Shown here: positions 35,498 to 48,150 of the stretch, piece after piece
Position numbering within the stretch: the stretch's first letter is position 1
Layout: each line of letters opens with the position of its first letter
Assembly: GCA_017562135.1 (NCBI GenBank)
Contig: QEYB01000926.1
Span: forward strand, 620,001 to 684,000
DNA: 64,000 bases
Direction: 5' to 3'
From: Dipylidium caninum
Taxonomy: Eukaryota; Platyhelminthes; Cestoda; Cyclophyllidea; Dipylidiidae
Made by a program: the position numbers and the translations under genes
Notes under the pieces: model-generated
What the model was told of the DNA's origin: nothing
Seen by the model: the letters and a program-made list of their open reading frames with translations, nothing else
Databases searched by the model: none

Positions 35498-38368
35498 GGT
35501 AACAATCTTTTCTGTGCCTGTGTATGTGCATCCTTGTGTGTTCGCAAATAAGCTTAATCTGTTTCATTGGGTGCTTTTAATTCGTGACTATTGAGAATGA
35601 ACTAACAATTGTCTCCCTCTCGCCCCACCCACTCTTTCTCCACAATTCCTCTGTCTTCGTACTCGCAATTACGGTGACAGTGCACTTCTCCTCACAAGAA
35701 AAGCCACTTAGCCTCGTCTCCACTCATTTTGCGATCAAAAGAAAAATACCATACCCCATTGTCTTGCGTAAAAGTCACTTTGCCTGATTTAGTCCATTCG
35801 TTACCTCTCAATAGCACCTACTGATAAAGAGATGGTAGAAGTCCACTCCATTTGCTAGAAGTCACTGTGGTAATCGCAACGATTGGTAGGACGGTAACTT
35901 CTTCTCGGACCCGGTAATCTGAAAGTCGCCTCACTGCGTCTGTCTTAATCTCCGCCTGCAAGTTGCCCTAGGCTAGGCGGCACTATGTTGCAACCGTGTT
36001 ACCTTAGCTTAGCTGCAGCAACTGCGAAGTCGATTGAGCAACTGTCATTGTTTTACCACGTGATAACAAATCGACTTGTTCATAGCTGGTCCACTCAACT
36101 TTACACCAGACCTTGTGATTGGCTCTACCTTCGGCCTCTCCGTCCAATTCCCGAGAAAGCAGAGTTTTTTGTCCACGACGAACTATTTGGAGTAGAATCT
36201 CGGTCATTTTAATCGAATATGCGTGGCAGCAAAGTCTCAGTGATTATTTGCATGGTTTGCTGGTTTGTTTGATTGGGTGAACCGTATCCTGACCAATGGG
36301 AAAGCAGGCAGAGGCAGTCTATTCAAATAACATCCTTCCCTCTGAAGTAATTATACGTAGTCATGTGGATAAGGTTGAGGCGATGAGTGGACACCCAGTA
36401 AATCCCACCTCCACCACCCTATCAAATGAGACACCCAATTTCATGCTGGACACGGAATCACAACTACGTCATACGAGGACTTTGACCTTCAGGTTCGAGT
36501 TTCCTCGCGTTGAATAAATCGCGTTGCATTTCGAAGAAGCGTCTCGATGAATATTTATAAGTTCGACCAGTCAAATGGGAGAATTAGCCTGTCCACTGGG
36601 TGGCCGTTCGGTCAGCAGTGGAAATATTGTGTGCTATTTTACCCCCAAATAGAACGACGAGTAAATCATTTGGAAGGAAGAAAGTTTGTACAAACAATTG
36701 CATAAAAATGAGCGAGACGATAGTAGTGATCCACTTCCTTGCCGCCGCCCCCCGCTCGCGCCACCCTCCTCGCCTTTATTTTGTCCGCACAGAAGGGTCC
36801 ATTCATTAGAATAGAGGCGGAGCCAAGATAAATCACTCCTTTTGCCGTTTCGCCTCCAAACAGGCGGGCCTTTGAATTTCAGCAGCACGAAGTTCGGAAG
36901 AGGGACGTGTGGCGCGGGGGCCGAGGGGCGGGAGCGATGGACTGCTGGTACCATCCTGTTCTCCGTCTCTATTCCGCCCCCCCCTCCGCCCCCTCCCCAT
37001 CAATTTCATGCTAATAGTTAGTTTAGTGGAGCCAATTAACGAATTTTAATGCTTTTCCTGTAGCTCTAGCTCTTCCTCGTCCTCCTCTCCTTTGTCTTTC
37101 ACTTCATACTTCTTCTCGTCTTCCTTCTCCTCCTCGTCTCCTGGCCTCACACCATGTGCCACCGGAAGGTGGGTTGGTTTAAACACCTCCCCACTTTGTT
37201 GACAGATGGTCCTCTTTTTTCTTCGTCTTCTTCCTCCCCTCATTAAAAAAAGTTGCCTTATTTACGAAGACAATTCTGCAATTGAACGCCTACCCGATGC
37301 GAGGGGATCAGGGGGGGGGAGGAGGAAGAAAGGAGGCACGGGAAGGAGAGGAAATGGGAGGGGAGGAATTTGGGGGAAGGCGTCGTCTACCCCCTGTGAA
37401 TTTAATGCTCTCTCCCAAGCACCAAGAATGCCTTGAGAGAGAGACAAGGGACATGGAGGCGGGAACGACCGAAGGCTGGAGGGAAAGAGGAGAAGTCGGA
37501 ATAACATGGAATGTGGGGATAAATTTAATGCTTCTCATAACTTCTGTGTTGTAGGCTGCATTCAGAGAAACACAAGACTGTGCACTCTGAAAGGAGCCAT
37601 TAAGAATAATGGACAATTTTAGCATTGCTAACACTCCAAACCACTTGGTGTCGTCCGTGCTAACAGTTCGACTAATCACTACTGGACGAAATTCTGTTTT
37701 TCCTCTTTCATAGATGCTCCGTTGACTCGCCTACCAGGACCGTAGGATAAGCGAGCTCGTATTGAAGTCTGTCCTAAATCGTACATCTGCAATCCCAACG
37801 ACTGATTATTTTGGAATGAAGAGGATATTGTCCAAAATGGGGCCTCTTATCTAACTCCCCTCTGCCGCCTCACGAAAGCCGCGATTGACAAGACCTCTAA
37901 TCTAAGAAAGATTTGAAAAGCTACTATGAAAGGGATCTCCTTAACCCCTTCCAGTGCATATTGCGGCTCTATTGCTGACTTTGTAGTGGTTCGGGCCGCA
38001 ATATATACGTGGCGATCTCGAGGCCTTTTTCGATTCCGCCAACCAGCAGCTTGGGCCTATTTATCCCGAGTCCATAAAGCATTCTACCCGCAAATTAAAA
38101 ATCATTTAAATTCATATAAACGCTTTCAAATGATAAAGTTTCACAATTGGGGGATGGGATGGAAGAGGCGTGGAAGAAAAAGCAAAACAGAATTTTGGAT
38201 TTTACTAGGGAGACTTAAGTGCCCCAGGGGTGATATTTGGCATTGCTGTAAGGCACGCATACAGACAGACAAAGAAAGTGGGTGGAGGATCAAACAAGGT
38301 ACCCAAAATGGCAATAAGTTCTCTTGCTTATTGTTGCTTCCGATGGTGGAATAGGCGTAGGGGTAGGA

Positions 38369-38413
38369 GGAGGAGGACGAGGACGAGGAGGAGGAGGAGG
38401 AGGAGGACGAGGC
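38369..38413 (+). repeat. AGG/ACG trinucleotide repeat
   Basis: About 15 units of AGG, interrupted by GACGAGG. Purine-rich microsatellite. Confidence 0.8.
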
Positions 38414-38648
38414 GAGACTAGTCAGGGCAATTGAAGGTCGTGTGGATTTCAATTTGCGATGACTACACGTTGGTTAAGTTCGTTTGCATGACCAAGAGGA
38501 GAAGGAGAGTCACGATTGTGGATAACCGTATTGCGGAATTTCAATGTCTGAAATGAAAGGGAGGATACACGTAAGTGGACATAAAGAGCAGTAGTCTTGT
38601 AGCCCCCTGAGGTGTCACCGCTTCCGTCAGCCAAACACTTTCCTTCAC

Positions 38649-38701
38649 AAACACACACACGCGCTCGCGCGCACCCCCACCCCACCCCACCCCCACCCCC
38701 G
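38649..38701. repeat. Alternating CA/CG tract joined to a CCCCA repeat
   Basis: An alternating purine-pyrimidine run (ACACACACACGCGCTCGCGC) is followed without a gap by seven C-blocks of four to five separated by A. The first part favours Z-DNA; the complementary strand of the second favours a G-quadruplex. Confidence 0.75.
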
Positions 38702-38937
38702 CACTACGGAATTACAAGTGGATCTTGCTGACCTCCGTCCATTGGGCTCCTCCACTCTGTTTCTCTCTCCACCGTCATTGACTTGACGGAAAGTCAAATA
38801 ATCTACACTCGTGGCCCGACCTGATGGAGATCCTCGTGACCGTTTCCCCGATCTGGTCTGACACGGGCAGTCGAGCAGTGGCACCAATACACCCAACTGT
38901 CCCACTTCACACATTCACAACCACCAGGGAGAAATGG

Positions 38938-38984
38938 AGAGGCGAGGCGGAGAGGCGGAGAGGCGGAGAGGCGGAGAGGCAAGT
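38938..38984 (+). repeat. GGCGGAGA tandem repeat
   Basis: About five units of an 8-nt GAGGCGGA-type minisatellite, nearly perfect. Confidence 0.85.
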
Positions 38985-40376
38985 CTCCCATACACTGCGG
39001 CCATACTCTTCCCCTGCTTCTCCTCATCCTCCTTCCCCTCTCTCCCCACGTGGTCTCGACCCACCACGATCACAGTCTGGCGTCAATGCAACGCAGCCAA
39101 ACCCCATTGCACTCGCGACCTTCTGCGCTTGCCCTTGCGCCAACCACCAACTCGAAACGATTTCGGACAAATTGAGGAAGCTACTTACAGGCACTTCAAG
39201 GCATTTGCGTTCATCCAAGCGCCTCTCATTATCCACATCTGACACACTTCCTTACTTATTTATCTACATATCGAAAACATCCACACTGATATCCGATCTA
39301 CCAAAAGACTCTGTCCTTTTTTGCAACAAAACAATATGCAATTTCTCCTTACTGTCGATAAAATTCCTTACATTCATTCATATCATTCCCCTCATTACTA
39401 ATGACTTTCTCGGCCAGTGTGAGGACAACTTGTCGATCCCATTTCCCAGGAATTTTTCACCTTACGACGCGGAATATTGAAACCATTGTCTGTCTCATCT
39501 TCTTCCCTCCCCACTTTTCACCCATCACAAAGTCTTGTAAGGACAAGACCAAGTCACTGTCGGAGGCTCCCTACGTCCGGCCAATGTGGTGGATGCGACA
39601 GAAGTGCCCAGCCCACTTCTGCGACTTTTTGACAAGCCCCCACAGCAGCATTGGCCTCGCACTGCCACGATGCGACTGGCCTCCTTCCTCGTCAAAATTG
39701 CCGGTCTCTCTCCTTCCACTGCTGTCTTTCAATCACCCAATTGCTGACAACACTTTTCCGACTTGAACCTTTTCGCTCCCTTTTCAAGGCTCATGATGCA
39801 TTGGTCCACCCATGTCCCACCATGTGCGCCACAACACTCGCCAGGTGGAAGGGCGAGGTTCTCCGCGCTCACAATCTGCCCCTTCCCTTACGTCCTTTCG
39901 TAGGTAATCCAATCAACTCCCCTTCCCCGCCTATTATCCGGCTCAAGGAAGGAGGGCAAGCAGAGACGTGCACGCGACAACTCGGTCATCCAATTCCGTC
40001 CCAGTTCACACATGTGGCGCCCATCTTGACTATTTCCCTGCCAAACCCATCTTCCCCCACGAGGTTCAAAATGTTTCATTGAGCTGAATTTGCTCTTTCT
40101 GCGATCTCCCATCTGGTCAGAAAAGGATCTTGTGCCAACATCGTCTCAACAACAGCATCGTCGATCAAACATGCTCGCCCGCAATGCGGATCATCACACA
40201 AGTCGAAATCACCTGTTTCCCCTTTTCGAAGCTTCTTCTGCATGTCCTAACAGAAATTCTGCCTTCATCAAAGCACCTTCAATACATCTCTACCAGCATC
40301 CGCATCATCTTTTCCTTCCTCAAGTACGTATATAACACAATGGCGTAGATGAACTCCATCTGTGGCCATGGCCACA

Positions 40377-40574
40377 CTATCCCTTCACACTGAGACCAAC
40401 GTGAATCAACTTTCTTTTAGTTAAGCTGCTGCGGCGGTACGGATGCATTAAGTGACAGAAAGAGCGAGTCGAACATGCACCACTTCTCGCAAAATTGTCG
40501 TAGAAGGGACAGGGCTTTCCGGTGGACCGTGTGACCTCTCGTAAAACGACATCCGAGATGCGTCCGAGGCTCAT
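40377..40574 (-). CDS. Small ORF with a CCCH zinc-finger-like motif (candidate exon)
   Basis: Sixty-five codons from an ATG at 40574. It contains CPFYDNFARSGACSTRSFCHLMH: C-x11-C-x5-C-x3-H, inside the general CCCH range, with a CPFY...GAC pattern reminiscent of the first finger of U2AF35/ZRSR-type splicing factors, although those have a shorter first spacing. No RRM or second finger was found nearby. It could be a single exon of a larger minus-strand gene, a retrocopy fragment, or chance. Function not assigned. Confidence 0.25.
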   Translation of the reverse strand: MSLGRISDVVLREVTRSTGKPCPFYDNFARSGACSTRSFCHLMHPYRRSSLTKRKLIHVGLSVKG

Positions 40575-43500
40575 CGAGACATTTCCCGAAACAACTTGTT
40601 GCTTCTCACCGCCTTCAGGGGTGTTGCGGACAGATCAAATTTTGCAGTACCTTTTTTGGCCCTTTTAATACTCTGTGAAACTTCAAATGTACTCTAATTT
40701 CATCAGAATGCGGCGTGGACTCTTGATCACGAAGCTGGCATTAGGATCCTCTTGATGGTTTGACTAGTATTTTTGGAGATCTCAAATGGGTAAGCGATTT
40801 TTCTCCTTGTGTGGTCTTTTATGTTTATGTAGAAGTTATGAATTTATGAGGCAAATTACCAGCCCAAAAATACCTATTTTGTCATTCAAGTTGGCACCTT
40901 AAATCAGTCCCGCCTCCTCTCCTCGTCCTAAACCCAATCCATCGCTACTGTGCCCATTTCTGGCTTGACGACTGAGTTCCGCTTTCTCGTCATGAGGGCT
41001 TAAAACTCAAACTCAAATCCATGCGAGTCGGAAGATTTGTTTATCTTCCCATTAAACGATAAATCACAATTTCATTGACATCGCCAACTGATGCAAACGG
41101 AATGTCGTGGCTATCTCGAAAGTGGCATTCCACATCGCCACTCTCTCCTGCCCACCACGCTGAAGGCAGATGTCTATTTGTTTTCTTTGATTAAATTCCT
41201 GAATTTCGGTGACTGCTCGGTCAAGGTCACTCTCGACTCAAGGCATTCTCCCATCTCCCCGATCCACGTCTTCGAAATTGTTTCTGGAACATTGTTTTTG
41301 CTAACAAGTCGAAAGTCAAGCCTACATGTTCTTAAAAATTAGCAACACACAAAAAGAGGGTGTTTGCAGACGCCAGTCAAAGTCACGGCGCTTCTTCCCC
41401 GTCATTCCCGACTTCGCCTTTAGGGCACTGCGATGAGACGTGGCATCCTTTGCCTTAATTCTTCACATAGAGATTGTGATCCACAATGGAACAGAACGAG
41501 ACGGGGATGGCTAAGGGAGGCAAGGGGCACTGCAATTTCGATTCACAAGGGAATTCTTTTGAAAAACATTGAATTTTAGCAGGGTTTTCCATCCTCAGGG
41601 TGACGTCGCCTGAGACGGTCGACACGGCAGAATGACCGCAGACGACTTTCCCGGCCTCCTGGGAGGAGGCGAGGAGATAGGAGTGGGCATGGCATCATTT
41701 GGTGAATTCGTCAAGTGGTTTAATTTTGCGCAAATGGGGGAATAAACATGCTAACTGGGATGACGTATCAATGAGGTAGAGAGGTGTGTTTTTTGGAGTC
41801 TTCCACACCCTTCCTCCTTTTCTCCTCCTTCTCAATTATGCAGATTGCGGATAATTAGAAGGTATTGCTCAGAGTCGTACGCTATTTTCAGCGAACCTAG
41901 TAAGTTTGTTGATTGTGGATGGGGGACTTATTTTGAACGTGCAGACGGGCATGGGAGACCCATAAGTGCGTACACAACGGAGAGGAATGGAGGCTACTAG
42001 TGGCCAGACAGTGCAGCTGTAGTCGAATCACTGCAATGTCCTGTCGACCAGTCTAACCCCGTTAACGAGGTATATCGCGGCAACACAGAATTACATTTGC
42101 ATTGACGAGTCCGGAAGTTTGCGGCTTTGCTCGGTGTATTTACATCCTAAAGTAACCGATTTAAAAAAGTTGGAATATGGAAAACGTGGCTACGAAAATG
42201 ATGTAAGGTCTGCCAACTCAAAACATTTAAACAAGAGCGTAAATAGCAATCTGGCTTGAAAGGGCAGGAAAACACTCACTTGTTTTTATTTCCCCTGAGT
42301 ATATTTAATCGTCTTCGTTTTTGCCGAAGGACCGAACGATTGTTTTTAATTTATTTACCAATCAGAGAGCCGATCTAATCTTAAATCATGGATATAAATT
42401 CTGTAGTTTATTTTAAGATCTTTTGAAGCAGAAGATTGAGACAATTAAATTAAGTATGTCTCTATAAACTTCGCGAGGGCAGTAAAAGACTTCCCGTAGG
42501 TATGATGTTTTGAAGAGCCCTCAACCATGCAAATAATTGGCAGTCCATCTGTGTAAACGGTAAATTAAAGCCGGAGCTGACAACACACTTGTCTGCTACC
42601 GTCTCCCAGCAAAGTGATAAAATGTAACTTCATCACTAACTTCTTGGGCCTACTGAATGATATTCCGTAAAACTGCCTCACTTGTAAATTACGGCGATTT
42701 TTTAGTCACGTAACTGAAGTCAGTCGAGATATGCCTAGCATTCCAAGTATTTACGGGCTATAGAATTCTCATGCGTATCTAGACCCACCATCGCTTGCCG
42801 ACCGTTCATTTCTCACTTGATAATTTCCGAAGGCTGAGGGAAGTTGTCAACCACTTGGAGGTGGAGAATGAAGCAGCTTACCCCATCCCTTTGCAAAATT
42901 CCTCTCCTACGTTGACTCTGCGCTGATTCTGCGTTTCTCGGACTATGATGAGAAACTAACGCCGAAACTCTGATTGGCTTTTTTTCTTTTACCACGATAA
43001 CCGGCACAATGGCAAAAATTGCCCGCATATCAGTGCATGTCGAATAAAAAAATCGTCTACCGATAGGAAATTTGTGTGATGCCAGGCCAATGGAGATGAC
43101 GAGATCGCGTTGGTGGCCACTTTTGCCCACCTGAGGTGGCTCTAAACCGGCTATCTAATCACCCACGTCAAACAGTACCACCGGTTTATTGTCAATAGCG
43201 ATATGTAATTATTCATGATCAAGAGGCGAGTGCCTTCCGCAACGCGGTGCTGGTGCCTCCTCGAGTGATTCACCGGCCAGGTCCGACAACTAAGTTAAAT
43301 CATTTCTCGGTTAGAACACAAGAAATTCCACGAGGTCTTGCTGTGCCATCTTCCCGATCGAGGCCGAATTCGATCAGCCTCGCGTCGACGCCATCAAACT
43401 TAACATCCCACGCCACCAGAGGCCGAAATCGTGTGAGAATGAACACAGCCTTGGTTATTCCCAACTTCATCAAAGGGCCAGTCTTCTTCGCTAGCGTTTC

Positions 43501-43667
43501 AGTTATTTAGCCAATTCGCTTGTCGTCGATCGTTTCCTCGTGGGTGGCTGTCGCAATTCCAATTTTTTTGGCTGAGAAGAAAATGAAATTGTTTTTTTAA
43601 CTTTTTAGTCTCCGCCCGAGCTTTAAACCTTTTTTCCATTTAAACGGAATGATGGTAGGTTGGTGAA

Positions 43668-43749
43668 TGAGTGAGTGAGTGAGTGAGTGAGTGAGTGAGT
43701 GAGTGAGTGAGTGAGTGAGTGAGTGAGTGAGTAAGTGAGTGAGTGAGTG
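43668..43749 (+). repeat. (TGAG)n tetranucleotide microsatellite
   Basis: About 20 consecutive TGAG units with a single interruption (GTAAGT) near 43731. It is the longest perfect microsatellite in the window and probably polymorphic. Confidence 0.95.
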
Positions 43750-44494
43750 GATGACAGTTGGACCGGTCGGTTAGCTCTGGAATTGGTTACAAAGAAAGTA
43801 GCAGTGTAGTGGAATGTAAAGACATGATTGTTTGACTGAAAGTCGCCTACAGGCTTCGGAAATTCTGCACCTCAAATGTGGACAAAAGAAAACGAGGAAA
43901 ACCAAAAGCGGTCTCAAGGCTTCTCAATGTCAAGTTACCAATCAGGCCGAGGTCTGTGTTTTACTCAAATGGCGAACATAGGCTAAGACGAGAAATTGTG
44001 CATCCTTCGACAATCTCACACTGACTGGAACTAACGGCCGTTGGCAGAACACATTTGGTAGGAGGAGGAGGTGGTGGATTAGAAAAAAGTCAGTGAAATT
44101 CGTCATTACTTTTCCAGGACCTCCATGAGTCGTCTTTTTATTCCCTGAAAAGAAATGGATAGTTCAAAGAATCTGGATCCTAGTGCCGATGAAAAATAGC
44201 ATGTCGGTTAAATTAAAAGGTGTCCTCATTGGGCCCTAAGCAATCCACTTGAGGCTCTATATTAAAGGCTAAACAAGTTGCCTCATCAGGAACATTCCGT
44301 GTGCCAACCGCGTATGAGAGACATTTTATCTCAACACAAAAGTTCCTCTTTACAAGGTACTAAAAAATAAAGTCGGCCTCGAAATTCCAGCCTCCCCGAA
44401 GGGTGGGCATAACTTTTTGCTTGGGGTTGCGGAAACAGATGGCGGTTCGGGACACGATACTTTAAATACCTCCATCGGGGGTTCATAGGAACAA

Positions 44495-44573
44495 TGCCTG
44501 CATGGCAGGCGGGGGTTCTAATCCCGCCCTCAGATTCGAATCCAATCTGCCCTGAATCACCCGGTTCAGAGGG
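44495..44573. other. Chain of four adjacent hairpins
   Basis: Four inverted repeats follow each other with almost no gap: TGCC/GGCA (44495-44507), GGCGGG/CCCGCC with a 9-nt loop (44508-44528), CAGATT/AATCTG with a 7-nt loop (44531-44549), and CCCTGAA/TTCAGAGGG with one bulge (44550-44573). The second loop carries GGTTCTAAT, close to a tRNA B-box, but no cloverleaf fits. It could be a structured RNA or the end of an element. Confidence 0.45.
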
Positions 44574-45821
44574 TCAACTTTTAGTCGCAGCCAGCAAATC
44601 ATGACCTGGGACTTTCGAGGATCCCTTCAACCATACAATGGCCTGTCTACGGCCAGTGTTACGCCAATTTCCCACTCCAATCGTCTCGAATGCCTGTTCG
44701 CCAAAGAGGGGACTGTCGCTGGGGTGGAGCGCCTTGGACATGAGAGGCGGAACGCCAAACTCGGAACTGGCGGCTTCCAGACACAATAAGTACGATGGGA
44801 GGAAGGGTACAATACTTCCATCGAGAGTTCCGACAATGCTATTAGCATGATGACAGGCAAAAGCAATTTTTTTATTCTTGCTCGAATGGTTTTTGTGGGT
44901 GAAAATGGACACAGTTCGGCCTGAGTGTGTTACTGTTTCCGGCATAGATGAGAAGCCTGCTGCTAGTAACCGCTTGCCCAAGTTAAAGCAATCATCTGAG
45001 ATTCGGTAAAACGGAGGAAGAACATCGTTGAGTTTTTAATTTTATTGCAATGTTCCAACAAAAGGCGGACGAAATTCATAGGCTGTCGAAAATGACAGGT
45101 TCTAAATAACGCAAGATGCACCAAAATGTATATGGCAATTATTTAGTTACGAAGAGGCAATTCCTTGCCTTCGTGACAACCGCCATGAGTTTGTTTCGCT
45201 GTATCCCATCTTTAAGGAGATTGTTCGACTTCGAGATGGCAAATAAGCTCCACCGCAGAAATGTGAGGGCGAGCGAATCGCCACAGTCGACGAGGAGTGC
45301 AATGGACTCGAGCAGGAGAGAGAGGAAGGCGTCCCAACGTCCCACACCTCGACAACTGACCCATCGTGGCGGACACAACCGCGAATGACCTCGGTGAAAG
45401 CGCTCACTCGTGGAGACTCGATCTCTTCATCACCTACTTGTCGGTGCCGTTGGTGGGCTTCTTGGTGGACTTCATGCAAGTCCGCACCTGCGTGAGATGT
45501 GTGCAGAACTCCCCTCGTCATGTGGCAGCGCACAATTCTAGTGGTCGTCTTCCCACAACCGATTCACAGAAGAGGCTGCAATGCACAAGAAGTGGTGTGA
45601 AGACGGGTGTTCAGAGCAGAACCTCGTCCCACAGGTACCACCGTCCACTCGGGCTGAGGGTTGCTCAATCACTTTGTGCTAGCGCGCACGCGGAGTCGGT
45701 AGACTGGAAGCTGAGAGTGAGTATGGGAGAGGAGGAAGTCGTCCGCCTAGTGGGAGCCTGAATTCCCACCAAAAGGTTAGAGAGACGTGTACGAAGGAGT
45801 GGGGAACAAAGTTGGGAGAAG

Positions 45822-45937
45822 GGTGGAAGGGAGGGGAAAGAGGGGAGGAGGGAAGGAAGGCAGGAGAGAAGGAAAGAGGGAGGGGAGGGAGGGAGGAAGG
45901 AGAGGAAGGGAGGGGGGGGAAGGCAAGGAAGGAGTTG
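45822..45937 (+). repeat. Homopurine (GGGA/GGAA) tract
   Basis: Complement of the homopyrimidine tract in the other arm: about 115 nt of A and G, including a run of eight G. The two tracts could pair across the arms or form intramolecular triplexes. Confidence 0.85.
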
Positions 45938-45977
45938 TGTGATGCAAGGAGTCGCACTCGGCTCTACGGTTAACAAT

Positions 45978-46012
45978 GTGGTTTCTTCTCCACTTTCCGG
46001 AGAAGAAACCAC
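45978..46012. other. Perfect 14-bp stem hairpin
   Basis: GTGGTTTCTTCTCC and GGAGAAGAAACCAC are exact reverse complements around a 7-nt loop. In the other arm (about 34672-34700) the second half of the stem is incomplete (GGGAGAAGAGCC). Confidence 0.85.
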
Positions 46013-46586
46013 TCTGGTCATCAAGACCTTGTCTACACCCCCGAACCAGCCCCACTTTGCTTAATTTTGTTCCGAGTCCAGGTAGTGGGGAAAGCAGACC
46101 GATTTGAAAGTGGTTATCAAGCACAAGGTCATTATCACACAGCATGCAGTAATGGTGTGGCACTTGCTCAAGAGACATCTCATTAAAGTATGTGTTATTG
46201 CTCGCGGCCTCTTCAACTTCGTAGCTATGATCTTCGTTTGCCTCCGTTCGTTGTGTCGCTGTGACGGAATACGGACGAAGATGGTGGGGATTTGGGCAGT
46301 GTGAAGGCGGATGGATTGAGGGGAACAATGAGAAGGCTATAGTCGACGCACATGCCATAGACAGACGTGCTTTCTCATCAGAACCGCGTCATCGCCCACT
46401 TCGCCTTGTGTGTGATGCCTCAGACGATGGAAGGCCAGATTGACGAGATGACGATTGTAGATATCGCACATACTACTAGTCGTGGTCGCCCTATTTGAGT
46501 AGTATCGGCAAGGCCGTGCCTATTTACCTGTGACGATAGTGCCAAGTAGTTACAGAACGTTCCACTCGAACTGCGACTATTTCTTA

Positions 46587-48150
46587 ACCTGACTTTTACA
46601 AGTGTCTTGTCCAAATGACCGGTATATCCCTTCTCGCGCATGCAAGCCTACGAATTCCCACTGGCAACCAAGCCAGGCAAGTCTAGCTATTGCCAAAATC
46701 AGCCTCAGTGCACACCAAACGTTTTCCACTTTTAACTGTAGTGTAAGTTAACTCTTTTCGGCCACTGTTTATCTCGTGCTCTGATTGGTTGTTCGCACAT
46801 GTATGATCTGGTCGTTGCCTCAGCTGAGATGCATTGACAAAGTGCCTAATAAGCACAGATCCGCAAGATTGCGGAGTTGATGTTCCGCTGAGAGGGCTAC
46901 ATCCTTCACATTCTTTACATGCGAAGGGTCGTTTCTCACATTTTGGGGCCGTGTGACATGATCAGCAATCTCACATTTCCTTGCAATGTAAAGGAAAACC
47001 CCTCAGTCAAGACTCAAGTACAAAGCGATAACTTCCTTCTCGAGCGATACATCCTTGTTTAACAACTCGTTCAGTCCAAAGAGCTCTCTCAGCCCACGAG
47101 TGATGCTCGAAATTCTTTACCGTTAAATTGACTTTAATGCTGGTGGAAATACCTTCTGAGCTGCCTCTGACAAACTCTTTAGGCATTGTTATATCTTAAA
47201 TCCACTCAGGCCTAATCGAGACCATTTACGTTAGGCAAAATTGGTTGAATTAGTCTCGATTACTCTATCTCGACTCAGGTTTAATTGTGCGTAAAAAGTG
47301 ATACATGACAATGTTGCGAAGGAGTAGCGTAAGTCAGCTCCTCGTAGTCATTACGAGGTGCCTTGAAATGTTAGCCTATAAATAATTTCGAGAAGGAAAG
47401 TCAGGCGTTTTGGAAGAATGCAAGGTGTAGGAATTAAAATGTGGCATAGCAAATATCTTTTTACACACCCACGGAAACCTTCCCGGTGCCAGTGTTTTCC
47501 AATCTCCTCCGAGAGAGACAAGTGGGTGACGTGAGGAGGAGTGAAAGGGAGACTTTTTTGTATCCGATCCATATGTGAAGATGGACCATTCTGAGTACTT
47601 CTAACTCTGAGAACCGCGGCTCGTCTTCGGGGACGTCCAAAGAGATTTTCCTTCCGTGCATCTGCCCTTCATTCCATTTCCCGTATCACAACTGTCAGCA
47701 TTGCGCTAACAAGATAATGTCCGCCATGATCTTCTCATTCGTCTTTCAACTCCTACGACTCTCCGAATTTGGGCTATTCCAAAAGAGCTGGACCTTTTTA
47801 TATGGTACTCCAGCCTCTCCACTGGCGGGATCGTATTTTGTCTATGCTGAGTTCAACCTGACTCGACACGTCAAACACAGTACTTAAGTAAATTCAGCTA
47901 CTAGTCATTCTAGGTGGTAGGTGAGACGAATTGGTCAGGTGATGTGAAAGACAATAAATTTCTCCGAGAAGCAAGACGCTATCTTGAGCTCCGACATTTA
48001 CAGTCACCCTGACAGTCCATTAGGATTGTGGGAGCAACTTTCGAATGTCACAATGAACTCTGTCACAACTCTGCTTCCTAAGTGGGAAGAAAAGATAAGC
48101 AACTAAATAACTGCACATTTATTTCGTTTCCCCTTACTTCCAATAATTAG
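46587..48150. other. Interval right of the duplicated arm
   Basis: No gene recognised. A minus-strand ORF at 47461-47661 has ordinary codon use (starting MHGRKISLDVPEDEPRF), but no family or splice context was found. Confidence 0.4.

Larger units (their letters stand above)
35498..40376. other. Left part of the spacer between the duplicated arms
   Basis: No gene recognised. Several ORFs of 70-220 codons arise from low-complexity sequence (poly-G, CCT/AGG runs). An open segment at 36296-36517 ends near a possible acceptor, but its translation is unfamiliar. Purine-rich sequence covers 37308-37500. Confidence 0.45.
40575..45182. other. Right part of the spacer between the duplicated arms
   Basis: No gene recognised on either strand. 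It contains the GAGT microsatellite and the hairpin cluster listed separately. ORFs up to 135 codons (such as minus strand 44574-44981) show no domain. Confidence 0.45.
45183..46586 (-). repeat. Right arm of the second inverted duplication
   Basis: Reverse-complement partner of 34099-35497. The 45-codon ORF is at 46337-46471 (minus). Compared with the left arm it has an insertion around 45962-45980 that completes a perfect palindrome, and a shorter homopurine tract. Arms are separated by about 9.7 kb. Confidence 0.85.

Noticed and set aside
38824..39242. Open frame with NDFGQIEEATYRHFK, considered as a TRPM C-terminal piece
   Set aside because: The match is a handful of residues, sits next to a minisatellite, and no pore or helix segments are found in order on the same strand.
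43668..43749. Possible CRISPR-like or tandem array
   Set aside because: Four-nt unit without spacers; a plain microsatellite.
44508..44549. tRNA-like B-box sequences (GGTTCTAATCC and GATTCGAATCC)
   Set aside because: No acceptor stem, anticodon arm or A-box can be placed; the pairing is better described as adjacent hairpins.
47556..47590. Plus-strand SDPYVKM resembling a C2-domain motif
   Set aside because: Only seven residues match and stops follow within a few codons; no C2 strands before or after.
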